From Deltaproteobacteria bacterium (GTDB taxonomy: Bacteria; Myxococcota; UBA727; VGSZ01), in the NCBI GenBank assembly GCA_016177705.1, contig JACOUT010000016.1, forward strand, positions 1-64,000: a stretch of DNA of 64,000 nucleotides, in the 5' to 3' direction. Positions 7,966 to 17,380 of this stretch are shown here, in pieces (positions within the stretch are counted from its first letter, which is position 1; each line of letters begins with the position of its first letter). The notes beneath the pieces were generated by a model. That model was given only the letters and a program-made list of their open reading frames with translations. It did not search any database and was not told where the DNA came from. A program made the translations under genes and the position numbers.

Positions 7966-8541
7966 ATGAAGTACGCGATGCTGCTCGCTGCTTGCTGCCT
8001 GTCGGGGTGCGGTGACGACGCGCTCGGGGTGCGCTACCTCGGTATCGACCTGGCCGGCACGGCCGAGCTCGCGCTGCCCGCCGAGCTCGCCGCGGTCGAC
8101 GCGGACGTGCTCGGCGCCTCGACCGGTCGAGTCGACGTCTTCCCCGCCGAGGGCCATTTGACGGTCGACGTCGTCGGGCTGCCGACGCTGCCGGTCGACT
8201 TCACCTACGTCCCCGCCTTCGCCTACGGAGCCGGCGCGCGCGACGCGCTCGGTCCGCACGGTGAGGAGGGGCACTCGCACGAGGGCATGGTCTGGGATTT
8301 GGTCGGCTCGGCCCTCGAGGAAGACGAGGACGGCGGCATGGCCACCATGGTGATGCTCGGCGAGGACGCCAAGTCCGACCTCGAGTCGATGCGCAACGCC
8401 GCCCTGCTGGTGGTGAGCGTGCCCGAGCTCGAGCCGCCGACGGCGCCGGTGCTGGTGCTCGAGGGCGAGCTGGTGGTCGACGAGAACGACAGCGCCGAAG
8501 GCGGCACGGCCGAGCCCGCGGGACACAACCATGGCCCGTGA
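7966..8541 (+). CDS. Putative lipoprotein, His/Asp-rich, unknown function
   Basis: A 191-residue exported protein with a short lipoprotein signal (MLLAACCLSGC, lipobox LSGC). The mature part is acidic with clusters of His (HGEEGHSHEG near residue 95 and HNHG at the C-terminus) that could bind metal or haem iron. I recognise no family. It lies nine bases after the barrel gene and overlaps the following cytochrome gene by 11 bases, so it is almost certainly cotranscribed. Its place between two cytochrome genes suggests a role in assembling or tethering the electron-transfer proteins; that role is inferred. Confidence 0.7.
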   Translation: MKYAMLLAACCLSGCGDDALGVRYLGIDLAGTAELALPAELAAVDADVLGASTGRVDVFPAEGHLTVDVVGLPTLPVDFTYVPAFAYGAGARDALGPHGEEGHSHEGMVWDLVGSALEEDEDGGMATMVMLGEDAKSDLESMRNAALLVVSVPELEPPTAPVLVLEGELVVDENDSAEGGTAEPAGHNHGP

Positions 8542-9343
8542 GCACCACGCGCGGCTGTGCTGGTCGGTCCTCGTGGTGCTGTGCGCCGCGCTGTTGGCGC
8601 AGCCTGGTGCGGCCGAGCGCCCCGCGGCCGACGTCGAGCGCGGGCGGCAGCTCTACGGCAGCCGCTGCGCCGTGTGCCACGGCGCCGAGGGCGACGGGCG
8701 CGGGCCGGTGGCGTCCACCATGGACCCGCCACCGCGCGACTTCACCAAGGGTCAGTTCCGCGTACGCTCGACGCGGCCGGGCGATCCTCCCTCCGACGAG
8801 GACCTGTTCCAGACCATCAGCCGCGGGCTGGCCGGCACCGCCATGCCCGCCTGGGCCGGTCTGCCGGAGGCCGATCGGTGGGCCCTGGTCGACGTCGTCA
8901 AGTCGTTCTCGCGGCGCTTCCAAGGTGACCGGCCCGTCGCGCTCGCCGTCACCGAAACGCCGGACCTGTCGGGTGCGGCCGTCACGCGAGGCCGCACGGG
9001 CTTTCGCCGCTTCGGCTGCGTGGACTGCCACGGTGAGGGCGGGCGCGGCGACGGGCCGTCCGCCAAGAAGCTCGTCGACACGTCGGGGCGACCGATCCGG
9101 CCGTTCGACATGACCACCGGGCGTCCCAAGCGCGGCAACGCCGCAGCCGATCTGTTCCTGGTCGTGCGGAGCGGCATCGAGGGCACCCCCATGCCCGGCT
9201 ACGCCGCCGCCCTGAGCGCGGCGGACACCTGGGACCTGGTCGCGTACGTCCGCTCGCTCTCCGACCGTCCCACGGCCGCCGCAGCACCTGGCATCTCGCC
9301 CGCGAGCTACGCCGCGGCCGCGCCCAGCGCCAAAACCAACTGA
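8531..9343 (+). CDS. Periplasmic dihaem cytochrome c
   Basis: A 270-residue protein with a Sec signal peptide and two class-I cytochrome c domains. The first haem site is CAVCH near residue 40 with a distal AMPAW Met; the second is CVDCH near residue 165 with a distal PMPGY Met. Both domains have the usual G(D/R)GP segment after the haem site. The C-terminus is Ala/Pro-rich and low complexity. The probable role is to carry electrons between the molybdoenzyme gamma subunit and membrane or outer-membrane partners. Its start overlaps the preceding lipoprotein gene by 11 bases, and it sits in the sigma-54-type operon. Confidence 0.9.
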   Translation: MAREHHARLCWSVLVVLCAALLAQPGAAERPAADVERGRQLYGSRCAVCHGAEGDGRGPVASTMDPPPRDFTKGQFRVRSTRPGDPPSDEDLFQTISRGLAGTAMPAWAGLPEADRWALVDVVKSFSRRFQGDRPVALAVTETPDLSGAAVTRGRTGFRRFGCVDCHGEGGRGDGPSAKKLVDTSGRPIRPFDMTTGRPKRGNAAADLFLVVRSGIEGTPMPGYAAALSAADTWDLVAYVRSLSDRPTAAAAPGISPASYAAAAPSAKTN

Positions 9344-9362
9344 TGCCCCTGAGGAGGCCGCC

Positions 9363-9725
9363 ATGCGTCACGTCAAGCACTTGCTCATCTCATCGTTCAT
9401 GGCAGCGTTCGTCGTCACCACCGGCGCTTGCCCGGCCGCCAGCGACCAGTGCGTCGAGATGATGGCGGGCACCTGGGAAGGCAGCGGCGACTGCTTCGCC
9501 ATGCCGATGACTAACACCGCGGCGGTCGACGGCTGCGAGATCACCTTCGCCGACTGGAGCATGACGGGCGAGAGCCTGCCCACCGGCGCCGTGGTTGTTG
9601 GGAGCGCGGCCACGCTCACCGGCGATGGTTGGTCCGACTGCACCGGCGTGCTCGCCGACAGCGGCATGATGATCGAGGGCACGTGCCCCGACGGCTGCGC
9701 CTTCATGCTCGAGATGCAGGAGTGA
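9363..9725 (+). CDS. Small Cys-rich exported lipoprotein, paralogue of the 12792-13202 product
   Basis: A 120-residue protein with a signal peptide and lipobox-like TTGAC (Cys near 22). The mature part begins with a MAGTWEGSGDCF segment and has about seven cysteines. It aligns along its length with the product at 12792-13202 (shared GTW/GAW, Cys-Phe, DGC/AGC-x-(I/L)TF-x-DW, GW-x-(D/E)CTG and DGC motifs), so the two are paralogues. The shape suggests a small lipocalin-like or beta-sandwich domain stabilised by disulfides; its function is unknown. GAGGAGG lies just upstream. Its stop overlaps the start of the histidine kinase gene, which hints at a sensing partner role, though that is speculative. 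Confidence 0.72.
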   Translation: MRHVKHLLISSFMAAFVVTTGACPAASDQCVEMMAGTWEGSGDCFAMPMTNTAAVDGCEITFADWSMTGESLPTGAVVVGSAATLTGDGWSDCTGVLADSGMMIEGTCPDGCAFMLEMQE

Positions 9726-11241
9726 GCGATCGGCCGCGGCCCGCCACGCGGGCCGCGCCAGCGCCGGTGCAGCGACGGCGCGCGATACGACAGCGCCTGA
9801 TGGCCGCGACCATGCTGCTGGCCGCAGCGGTGGTCGCGGCGCTGTCGGTGTCCGCGGTGTCGCAGGCCGTGCTCGCGGCGCGGGCGCGCGACGTGCGCAG
9901 CGCCGATTCGGCGATCGCCGCGGTGCAACGCGTGAGCATCGCCGTGCGCGACGCCTACGCGCACCAGGCGCACACCGTGATCCTGCAGAACCGCACCCAC
10001 CTCGGGCACTACCAGAAGGCGTTGCACGACGCGCGCGCCGCGCTCGCGACCGCGCGGCCGCTGCTGCGCGGGCAAGATCTCGAAGGGCTCGAGAGCATCG
10101 CGCTCGGCCTCGAGGCGCTCGACGAGAACTTCACCACCAGCCTGTTGCCGAACGTCGAGAGCGGCGGCGCGCCGCTCGAGGAGGCCCACGATCGCGCGCT
10201 CGACTTGATCATGGAAGCGCAGGAGAGCGCCAACCACATCGCCGCGCACCTCGAGGCGGCGGCGCGAGAAGCGGAGGCGGCGGCGCGGGTGGCGGAGCGA
10301 TGGACCGTGGCGCTGCAACTCGCCGTGCTCGCGATCGCGCTGCTCTTGTCGGCCACGGTGGCGCTCTCCGTCGACCGCACCATCTCGCGGCCGCTGCTCG
10401 CGCTCGAAGCGGCCGCACGGCGGCTCGCGGCGGGCGACCTGTCGGCGCGCGCCGCGCCCGAGCGCGACGACGAGCTCGGCTCGCTGGCGCGCCGTCTGAA
10501 CGAGATGGCGGTCGAGCTCGACCAGCGCGAGAAGCGCCTGCTCGATGCGGAGCGGCTGGCCGGCATCGGGCGCCTGGCCGCGGGCGTGGCGCACGAGATC
10601 AATAACCCGCTCGGCGTGATGCTCGGCTATGCCCGTTTAATCGAGCGGCGCGACGATGAAGCGATCCGAGAAGATGCGCGCGCCATCGTCGACGAGATCG
10701 CGCGCTGCCAGAGCATCGTCGGCGGCTTGCTCGATCTGGCGCGCCCGCATCGCTTGAAGCTCGCCGACACCGACTTGGCGGCGCTGGCGCACGAGGTCGC
10801 CGAGCGCATGGGCGACACCCGCCGCGTCGAGGTACGCGCGCGCGGCGACGTCGTGACCGCGATCGACGACGGTAAGGTGCGCCAGATCCTCAACAACTTG
10901 GTGCAAAACGCCATCGAGGCCGCGCCGACGGGCGCCATCGCCATTGACGTCGACGGCGAGGACGCGGAGGTGATCCACGTGCGCGTGAGCGACGAGGGCC
11001 CGGGCATCGCCGCAGAGGTGCGCGGCCGCCTGTTCGAGCCGTTCGCCACCACCAAGGCCAAGGGCACCGGGCTCGGGCTCGCGGTGTCGGCGTCGCTTGC
11101 GCGCGCGCACCGGGGCGAGCTGTCGCTCGTCGACACGCCGCGCGGCGCCTGCTTTTCGCTTCGCATACCGAGGACGCTGCGCACCCCCGCTCCGGGCGCG
11201 CCGAACGATGGGCCGACGCGCACGCCTCTGGGGGTCTCGGT

Positions 11242-11245
<4 letters not shown>
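9722..11245 (+). CDS. Membrane sensor histidine kinase
   Basis: About 507 residues. An N-terminal membrane helix (near 27-47) and a second one (near 200-220) bracket a helical periplasmic sensor domain of about 150 residues. Next come HAMP (SRPLLALEAAARRLAAGDLS), a HisKA dimerisation domain with phospho-acceptor His near 291 (AGVAHEINNPLGVM), and a HATPase_c domain with N, G1 and G2 boxes (NNLVQNAIEA, DEGPGIA, KGTGLGLA). This is the NtrB/AtoS-like type that pairs with NtrC-class regulators, and the next gene is one (4-base ATGA overlap). GTG at 9722 overlaps the previous stop; the first downstream ATG would cut into the first helix. The signal sensed is unknown. Confidence 0.93.
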
Positions 11246-12642
<1,397 letters not shown>

Positions 12643-12664
12643 CGAGGCGGCAAACGCCATCTTC

Positions 12665-12681
12665 GTGACCGAACAGGTCAC
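12665..12681. promoter_or_regulatory. Dyad related to the upstream repeats of the sigma-54 operon
   Basis: GTGACCGAACAGGTCAC contains a perfect 6-5-6 inverted repeat (GTGACC / GGTCAC). It matches the 6596-6612 repeat at 13 of 17 positions. It lies 111 bases upstream of the lipoprotein start at 12792 and just after the regulator gene, so it is a candidate third binding site for the NtrC-type regulator. No sigma-54 promoter with exact spacing was found downstream of it. Confidence 0.42.
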
Positions 12682-12791
12682 CAAGGGGCCCTGGGCCGTA
12701 ACCGGCCTCGTCACAGGTGGAGCGTCGTTGCTCCGCTGGACACGCTGTCCCGCTTCTTGCAGTGTGCGCCGCGCCTCCAAGGAGATGTCCC

Positions 12792-13202
12792 ATGCGCCTT
12801 TGCCTGCTCGGCCCGATCGTGATGCTCGCGTTGCTTGGAGTCGGCTGCGTCGACAGCGGTGAAGGTGAGGGTGAAGGTGAGGGCGAGGGTGAGGGCGAAG
12901 GTGAAGGCGAGGGTGAAGGTGAAGGCGAGTGCGTCGCCGCCATGGCAGGCGCATGGACCGCGAGCGGGACGTGCTTTGGCGGCGACATGGGGCTGACCAC
13001 GGCAGTCGCTGGCTGCGCGCTGACCTTCAGCGACTGGGACATGGCGATGTCCGTGCCGGCCGGTGCCGACGTGACCGGCGACGAGGTCACCTTCACGGGA
13101 TCGGGCTGGACCGAGTGCACCGGCACCATCAGCACAAACGGCATGACCATCGACGGCGGCTGCACCGATGGCTGTACCCTGACTATGGTGATGTCCGGGT
13201 GA
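12792..13202 (+). CDS. Exported lipoprotein with (Gly-Glu)12 linker, paralogue of the 9363-9725 product
   Basis: 136 residues. The signal peptide ends in LLGVGC (lipobox), followed by a short head, a 24-residue Gly-Glu repeat, and a Cys-rich domain of about 88 residues homologous to the product of 9363-9725 (AGAW, CFGG, GCALTFSDWDM, GWTECTG, GCTDGC). The repeat probably acts as a flexible acidic stalk holding the domain off the membrane. The start is ATG at 12792, eight bases after AAGGAG. It follows the regulator gene and has a regulator-like dyad upstream, so it may belong to the same regulon. The domain's function is unknown. Confidence 0.8.
   Translation: MRLCLLGPIVMLALLGVGCVDSGEGEGEGEGEGEGEGEGEGEGEGECVAAMAGAWTASGTCFGGDMGLTTAVAGCALTFSDWDMAMSVPAGADVTGDEVTFTGSGWTECTGTISTNGMTIDGGCTDGCTLTMVMSG
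12858..12929 (+). repeat. Coding Gly-Glu hexanucleotide repeat (12 units)
   Basis: Twelve GGN-GAR units encode a Gly-Glu tract. Third positions vary between T/C and A/G, so the array has diverged at synonymous sites while the protein repeat is kept. It forms the linker of the lipoprotein at 12792-13202. Confidence 0.9.
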
Positions 13203-13231
13203 GCCAAGCGCGTCGCCATCACCCCAAAACG

Positions 13232-13249
13232 GCCGGTCGATGCACCGGC
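13232..13249. terminator. GC-rich hairpin after the (Gly-Glu) lipoprotein gene
   Basis: GCCGGT-CGATGC-ACCGGC forms a perfect six-pair stem 30 bases past the stop codon. There is no T-tract, so it is only a possible terminator or RNA-stabilising stem. Confidence 0.3.
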
Positions 13250-13286
13250 ACAAACGACGATGCCTGACAGCAGCGCTGACACCTTC

Positions 13287-13305
13287 CTTTCCTCTTGCTG
13301 GAAAG
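13287..13305. promoter_or_regulatory. 6-7-6 inverted repeat upstream of the repeat-peptide gene
   Basis: CTTTCC-TCTTGCT-GGAAAG is a perfect dyad 48 bases before the ATG at 13353. It is AT-richer than its surroundings and could be an operator or a 5'-UTR stem of the repeat-peptide gene. Confidence 0.3.
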
Positions 13306-13352
13306 TCGTTCCTCGGGCCTACTCAACCCCGCCTTCTCACTCGGAGCCAGTC

Positions 13353-13709
13353 ATGGTGAAGCTCTTCTTCGGTCTCGCGTTCGGCGCCTGCGTCCTCGCC
13401 GCCACGCCCTCCCTCGCCGACGACGGCTGCGGCGGCAACGGCTGCAACTCCGCCCGCGGCAAGAGCGCCCTGGTCAAGAACGTCGAGGGTGAGTGCGGCG
13501 GCAACGGCGGCTGCCACTCGGCACGCGGCAAGGGCGTGCTCGCCAAGAACACTGCCGTGAAGAACCAGGCCGGCTGCGGCGGCAATGGCTGCAACGCCGC
13601 CCGCGGCAAGGGTGTTCTGACGAAGAACGTCGAGCGGGCCGGCTGCGGCGGCAACGGCTGCAACTCGGCCCGCGGCAAGGGCGTACTCGTCGACAACGTG
13701 GCTCGCTGA
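13353..13709 (+). CDS. Secreted tandem-repeat Cys/Gly peptide, four CGGNGC units
   Basis: A 118-residue product with a clear signal peptide (MVKLFFGLAFGACVLAATPSLA). The mature part is essentially four imperfect repeats of about 23 residues, each with the core CGGNGCNSARGKGVL followed by (V/A/T)KN(V/T). Unit 2 reads CGGNGGCHSARGKGVL. Each unit has two Cys four or five residues apart and a basic ARGK. It could be a metal-binding or redox-active repeat protein, a structural cell-surface protein, or a multi-core precursor of a modified peptide; the sequence does not decide. GGAG lies seven bases upstream of the ATG. The adjoining downstream genes encode a GMC oxidoreductase pair, 18 bases away. 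I know no named family. Confidence 0.85.
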   Translation: MVKLFFGLAFGACVLAATPSLADDGCGGNGCNSARGKSALVKNVEGECGGNGGCHSARGKGVLAKNTAVKNQAGCGGNGCNAARGKGVLTKNVERAGCGGNGCNSARGKGVLVDNVAR

Positions 13710-13727
13710 GCGCGCATCGCCGGACCG

Positions 13728-14288
13728 ATGCTGCACGACCCGGAGCGACGCGCGCTGCTGCTGCGCGCCGCGCTGCTGCTCGGCGCCGGCGCGCTGCCGC
13801 TCGGCGCCTGCCGCGGGAGCTGCGGGCGCACGCCCGCCTCGACACAAGCGCAGAGCCTCGAGCCCGCGGCGTGGGCGACGGTGGAAGCCGCCACCGCTCG
13901 TTTGATCCCGACCGACGACCTGCCGGGCGCGCGCGAGGCCAACGTCGTCGGCTTCATCGATCGTCAGCTCGCACTGCCGCACTTCGCGGTCTTCAAGGAC
14001 GAGTTCCGGGTCGGCGTCGGCGTGCTCGACGTGCTCGCGCTCGCGCACGCCAAGTCCCGCTTCGTCGCGCTCGACGTGACGGGCCAGGACGACGTGCTCA
14101 CCGCGCTCGCCGACGGAGACGGCAGCGTGCACGGCTTCGACGCGGCGCACTTCTTCGACGTGCTGTTCACCTTCACGCTCGAGGGCATGTTCTCGGACCC
14201 GGTGCACGGCGGCAACGTCGACCAGGCCGGCTGGCGCCTGCTCGGCTACGCGCCCGGCGGGCCCGGACCAGGGCATCACCATGGCTGA
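13728..14288 (+). CDS. Gluconate 2-dehydrogenase subunit 3-like protein
   Basis: A 186-residue exported protein with an RR-containing N-terminus and hydrophobic stretch (RRALLLRAALLLGAGALPLGAC) that could be a Tat or lipoprotein signal. The mature part has the family pattern of the small, often Tat-targeted subunit that accompanies membrane-bound GMC dehydrogenases: LIPTDDLPGAREANVVGFIDRQL near 60, then helical segments and GMFSDPVHGGNVDQAGWRLLGY near 165. It probably escorts or stabilises the flavoprotein encoded next, whose ATG lies inside this gene (8-base overlap). The C-terminus is Gly/His-rich. Confidence 0.87.
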   Translation: MLHDPERRALLLRAALLLGAGALPLGACRGSCGRTPASTQAQSLEPAAWATVEAATARLIPTDDLPGAREANVVGFIDRQLALPHFAVFKDEFRVGVGVLDVLALAHAKSRFVALDVTGQDDVLTALADGDGSVHGFDAAHFFDVLFTFTLEGMFSDPVHGGNVDQAGWRLLGYAPGGPGPGHHHG

Positions 14289-15933
14289 TCCGAGCAGCGA
14301 CGTCGTCGACGCATGCGTGGTCGGCTCCGGCGCAGGCGGCGCGTCGGCCGCGCTCGCGCTCGCGCAGGCCGGGCTGCGCGTGGTCGTGCTCGAGAAGGGC
14401 CCGCGCCTGCGCCGCGAGCAGTTCGTGCACGACGAGCTGACCATCGTGCGCCGCGACCTGTTCGTGCCCTTCGTCGCCGACGAGCCGCACCTGATGCGCG
14501 CCCGCCCCGACGACGAGGCCGAGCGCGGCACCTTCGGCTGGATCTCGTGCGTCGTCGGCGGCGGCACGGTCCATTGGGCCGGCTACGCCTTCCGCATGCA
14601 CCCGGACGACTTTCGGCGCCGCACGCTCACCGGCGGCGTCGCGGGCAGCTCGCTCGCCGACTGGCCGATCGGCTACGACCAGCTAGAGCCTTGGTACGAC
14701 CAGGCCGAGCGCGAGCTCGGCGTCAGCGGGCGCGCGGGCGCCTCGCGCCGTGAGCCGCCGCGCAGCACGCCGTACCCGCTGCCGCCGGTCGAGACGCACC
14801 CGCTCGGCGCGCGCGTCGACGAGGCGGCGAGCGCGCTCGGCTGGCACGCGGACCCGACGCCGCGCGCGGTCTTGTCGCAGCCCTACCAGGGGCGCGCCGC
14901 CTGTCAGTACTGCGACTTCTGCGCCTCCTACGGCTGCGAGGTCGGCGCCAAGGGCAGCACGCTCGAGGCGATGCTGCCGAAGGCCGAGGCCACCGGCCGC
15001 TGTGTGGTGCGCGACCGCGCCATGGCGGTCGAGGTGCGCGTCGACGAGCACGGCCGCGCGCGCGGCGTGGTCTGGCGCGACGCGCAGGGCGTCGAACGCG
15101 AACAGCGCGCGCGCGTCGTCGTGCTCGCGTGCTCGGCCATCGAGACACCGCGCCTGTTGCTGCGCTCGAGGTCGAGCTTGTTTCCGGACGGGCTCGCCAA
15201 CTTCTCGGGCAACGTCGGCCAGCACGTCATGTTCCTGACCAAGAGCGGCGCCAGCGCCGACTTCGCGTTGTCGCGCGCCGAGCCCATCGCGGGCCTGCTA
15301 TCGCCGCACCCCTTCCTCGGCCGCACCGTGCGCGACCACGAAGCCGACGCGGGCACGCTGGTGGTCGAGCTGGCGCCGCCGAGCCCGATCGCCACCGCCG
15401 AGCGGCTCTCGGTCGGGGAGGACGGCGGCACGCTGTGGGGTGCCGCGCTCAAGGACCGGCTGCGCCGCTGGTACCGCGAAGGCAAGCACGTCGACGTCGA
15501 GGGCTTCAGCGAGACGCTGCCGCGCGAGCACAACAAGGTCGAGCTCGACCACGATGTGCTCGACCGCTTCGGCTTGCCGGTGGCCCGCGTCACCTTCGAG
15601 CACCATGACGACGACCTGCGACGGAGCGCCGCGCTCGGCGCCCGCGCGCACGAGCTGTTGCAGGCGATGCGGCCCGATCACCTGGAGGCGCCGCAAGCGG
15701 GCGGCACCTTCGACGTCTTGCAGGCGGGCTCCTGCCGCTTCGGCGACGATGCCAAGAGCTCCGTGCTCGACCGCGACTGCCGCGCGCACGACGTCGACAA
15801 CCTGTACGTGGTCGACGGCAGCTTCTTGCCCACGTCGGGCGCGGTGCCACCCACCTTGACCATCGTCGCCAACGCGCTGCGGGTGGGCGACGCCATCGCG
15901 GCGCGGGCGAAGCGCGGCGAGCTGCCGGGGTGA
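14281..15933 (+). CDS. GMC-family FAD-dependent oxidoreductase with Cys cluster
   Basis: 550 residues. The N-terminal Rossmann motif is VVGSGAGGASAALALA with a dinucleotide-binding Glu in VLEKG. A GGGTVHWAG segment near 95-105 fits the GMC signature region. The C-terminal GMC domain ends NLYVVDGSFLPTSGAVPPTL with the expected Asn/His-type active-site area. A cluster CQYCDFCASYGC near 205-216 resembles the Fe-S-binding Cys motif of bacterial FAD-dependent glucose/gluconate dehydrogenases, so electrons may leave through an Fe-S centre to a cytochrome. It pairs with the overlapping subunit 3 gene. The substrate (a sugar, alcohol or similar) is unknown. No own signal peptide is visible, so export would depend on the small subunit. 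Confidence 0.92.
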   Translation: MADPSSDVVDACVVGSGAGGASAALALAQAGLRVVVLEKGPRLRREQFVHDELTIVRRDLFVPFVADEPHLMRARPDDEAERGTFGWISCVVGGGTVHWAGYAFRMHPDDFRRRTLTGGVAGSSLADWPIGYDQLEPWYDQAERELGVSGRAGASRREPPRSTPYPLPPVETHPLGARVDEAASALGWHADPTPRAVLSQPYQGRAACQYCDFCASYGCEVGAKGSTLEAMLPKAEATGRCVVRDRAMAVEVRVDEHGRARGVVWRDAQGVEREQRARVVVLACSAIETPRLLLRSRSSLFPDGLANFSGNVGQHVMFLTKSGASADFALSRAEPIAGLLSPHPFLGRTVRDHEADAGTLVVELAPPSPIATAERLSVGEDGGTLWGAALKDRLRRWYREGKHVDVEGFSETLPREHNKVELDHDVLDRFGLPVARVTFEHHDDDLRRSAALGARAHELLQAMRPDHLEAPQAGGTFDVLQAGSCRFGDDAKSSVLDRDCRAHDVDNLYVVDGSFLPTSGAVPPTLTIVANALRVGDAIAARAKRGELPG

Positions 15934-15940
15934 GGCGCGC

Positions 15941-16531
15941 TCACCACAGACCCGGCACGAACCTCCTCGGCACGCGTCGCTGGTAGGCACGATAGCTGTC
16001 GCCAAAGGCCTCGAGCAGCACGCGCTCCTCGAGCCGAGCTCTCAGCCAACCGCCGAGCACCAGCAGCACCGCGGCGGCCAGCACAGGCGCCGTGGGGACA
16101 CACAGCGCCGTTCCCACGGCAAGCGCGTCGAGGGCGGCATAGATGGGATGGCGCACGAGCGAGAACGGCCCCGAGGTACACAGCCGGTGACCGGCGTCGA
16201 CCTCGGGGCGCAGGCGCCACGAGGTGAAGACCCTGGCGGTCCACGTCACCATTGCTGCGGCGGCGGCGACCATCGTCAAGCCGGCGAGGGCGGTGGGGGT
16301 CTGCGGCGTCAGCCAGTGACCGCCGAGGACAGCGATGAAGATGCCGAGATAGAGAAGCAGCAGCGCCGCGCCATGGACGGTGAGGGCGAGCAACGCGCCA
16401 CGCCGCTCGGCGACGTGCACGGCGCTGCTCAAGCCCGCCGTGGCGCGTGCACGACGCTGCACGGCGGCGCGTACCAGCAACGGCGCGAAGAACAGCGCGT
16501 GGAGTGTGAGGAGTGCGGCCAGCATCACCAT
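15941..16531 (-). CDS. Integral membrane methyltransferase-like protein (ICMT/PEMT family)
   Basis: A 196-residue protein with about five membrane helices and the C-terminal signature of the isoprenylcysteine carboxyl methyltransferase / phospholipid methyltransferase fold: GPFSLVRHPIYAALDALAVGTAL, then LEERVLLEAFGDSYRAYQRRVPRRFVP. The RHPxY and EE...YxxY residues form the SAM-binding site in this family. Bacterial members often have unknown acceptors, such as lipids or small alcohols and thiols. It converges on the GMC gene (7-base gap) and is followed upstream by a START-domain gene on the same strand. The substrate is not inferable. Confidence 0.85.
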   Translation of the reverse strand: MVMLAALLTLHALFFAPLLVRAAVQRRARATAGLSSAVHVAERRGALLALTVHGAALLLLYLGIFIAVLGGHWLTPQTPTALAGLTMVAAAAAMVTWTARVFTSWRLRPEVDAGHRLCTSGPFSLVRHPIYAALDALAVGTALCVPTAPVLAAAVLLVLGGWLRARLEERVLLEAFGDSYRAYQRRVPRRFVPGLW

Positions 16532-16573
16532 GGGCGCTCCCCTGCGAGCAAGTCTCGCGCCGTGCCGGGGCAG

Positions 16574-17140
16574 CTACGGAGGCCGTGCCGCGCCGCCGAA
16601 GCGGGCTTCGAGGTCGGTGAGGTCGCTCAGGACCTTCCGCTCCCGCGCGCGGCGTACGAGATCTTCGTCAATCACCGCGTCGAGCCCGAGCGGCAGGCGC
16701 GTGTGCATCGTGTACTCGACGCGCGTGGCGGGCCCTCCGTCGACCGTCGACGGCAGCAGGCGCAGATCGACCTCGAGCACGCCGCCGGGCCCAGCGTCCG
16801 TGACGTGGAAGTGCACCAGGCTCGGTACCTCCCGCCGCAGCTCGAGGACGTGGCAGTGGCCGAGCAGGCGTGAGTGGACTCGCCACGACTGGCCGGGCGC
16901 ACGGCCCTTCCGTCCGCGGCCCTCCTCCTCGATCCGTTCGACGTCGCTGAGCACGCTCGGCCAGCGCAGTGGATCGGAGAGCACCGCGAACACCTCGGCC
17001 GGCGTCGCGCGCAAGACCACCTCACCCACCGTCGTGCGGGAGGAGCTGGCGCCTCCGCTGCCCGACCGCAGGGTCGGGGTCGCGCGCGCCCCCGCGGCGA
17101 GGAGGCCGGCGACCGCCAGGGCGATTGCGCGTGACGTCAC
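16574..17140 (-). CDS. Exported SRPBCC (START-like) protein
   Basis: About 188 residues if the GTG at 17140 is used, which gives a normal signal peptide (VTSRAIALAVAGLLAAGARA). An upstream in-frame GTG at 17236 would add 32 unlike residues; neither start has a strong Shine-Dalgarno sequence. The body has the SRPBCC/polyketide-cyclase pattern: VGEVVLRATPAEVFAVLSDPLRWPSVLSDVERIEE, then beta strands and a C-terminal helix (LVRRARERKVLSDLTDLEARF). Such domains bind hydrophobic ligands or lipids in a deep cavity. An exported version suggests lipid or hydrophobe handling in the periplasm. A second exported START protein is at 20630-21265. Confidence 0.72.
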   Translation of the reverse strand: MTSRAIALAVAGLLAAGARATPTLRSGSGGASSSRTTVGEVVLRATPAEVFAVLSDPLRWPSVLSDVERIEEEGRGRKGRAPGQSWRVHSRLLGHCHVLELRREVPSLVHFHVTDAGPGGVLEVDLRLLPSTVDGGPATRVEYTMHTRLPLGLDAVIDEDLVRRARERKVLSDLTDLEARFGGAARPP

Positions 17141-17380
17141 TCGACGCGGCGATGCATCAAGGGGGCCATCGGGTTCTCGGTGAGCCACGCCCGCCGTGGG
17201 CCGCCGCTTCGGCGCGGCCGTGACCGTTTGTGGCACAAGGCGCTGATTCGCACTGCGATCGTTCGTTTTCGCGCTGGAACCGCGGCGGTCACAAGCGCCG
17301 CCTCGACGTCGTCAGCGCCGGCCCCTCTTGCAGCGCGGGGCGGTGGCACGCTTCTGGATTGCTCCGCCGCGGAGGTTCTC

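Noticed and set aside
12711..12760. Sigma-54-like sequences before the (Gly-Glu) lipoprotein gene
   Set aside because: The candidate GGAGCGTCGTTGC has only nine bases between GG and GC; another (GGACACG...TTGC) has nineteen.
12858..12929. Reading the Gly-Glu hexamer arrays as CRISPR or microsatellite instability
   Set aside because: They are in frame within supported lipoprotein genes and have no spacer structure.
17345..17372. TGGCACG followed by TTGC upstream of the 17381 lipoprotein
   Set aside because: Fourteen bases separate the GG and GC; sigma-54 requires ten.
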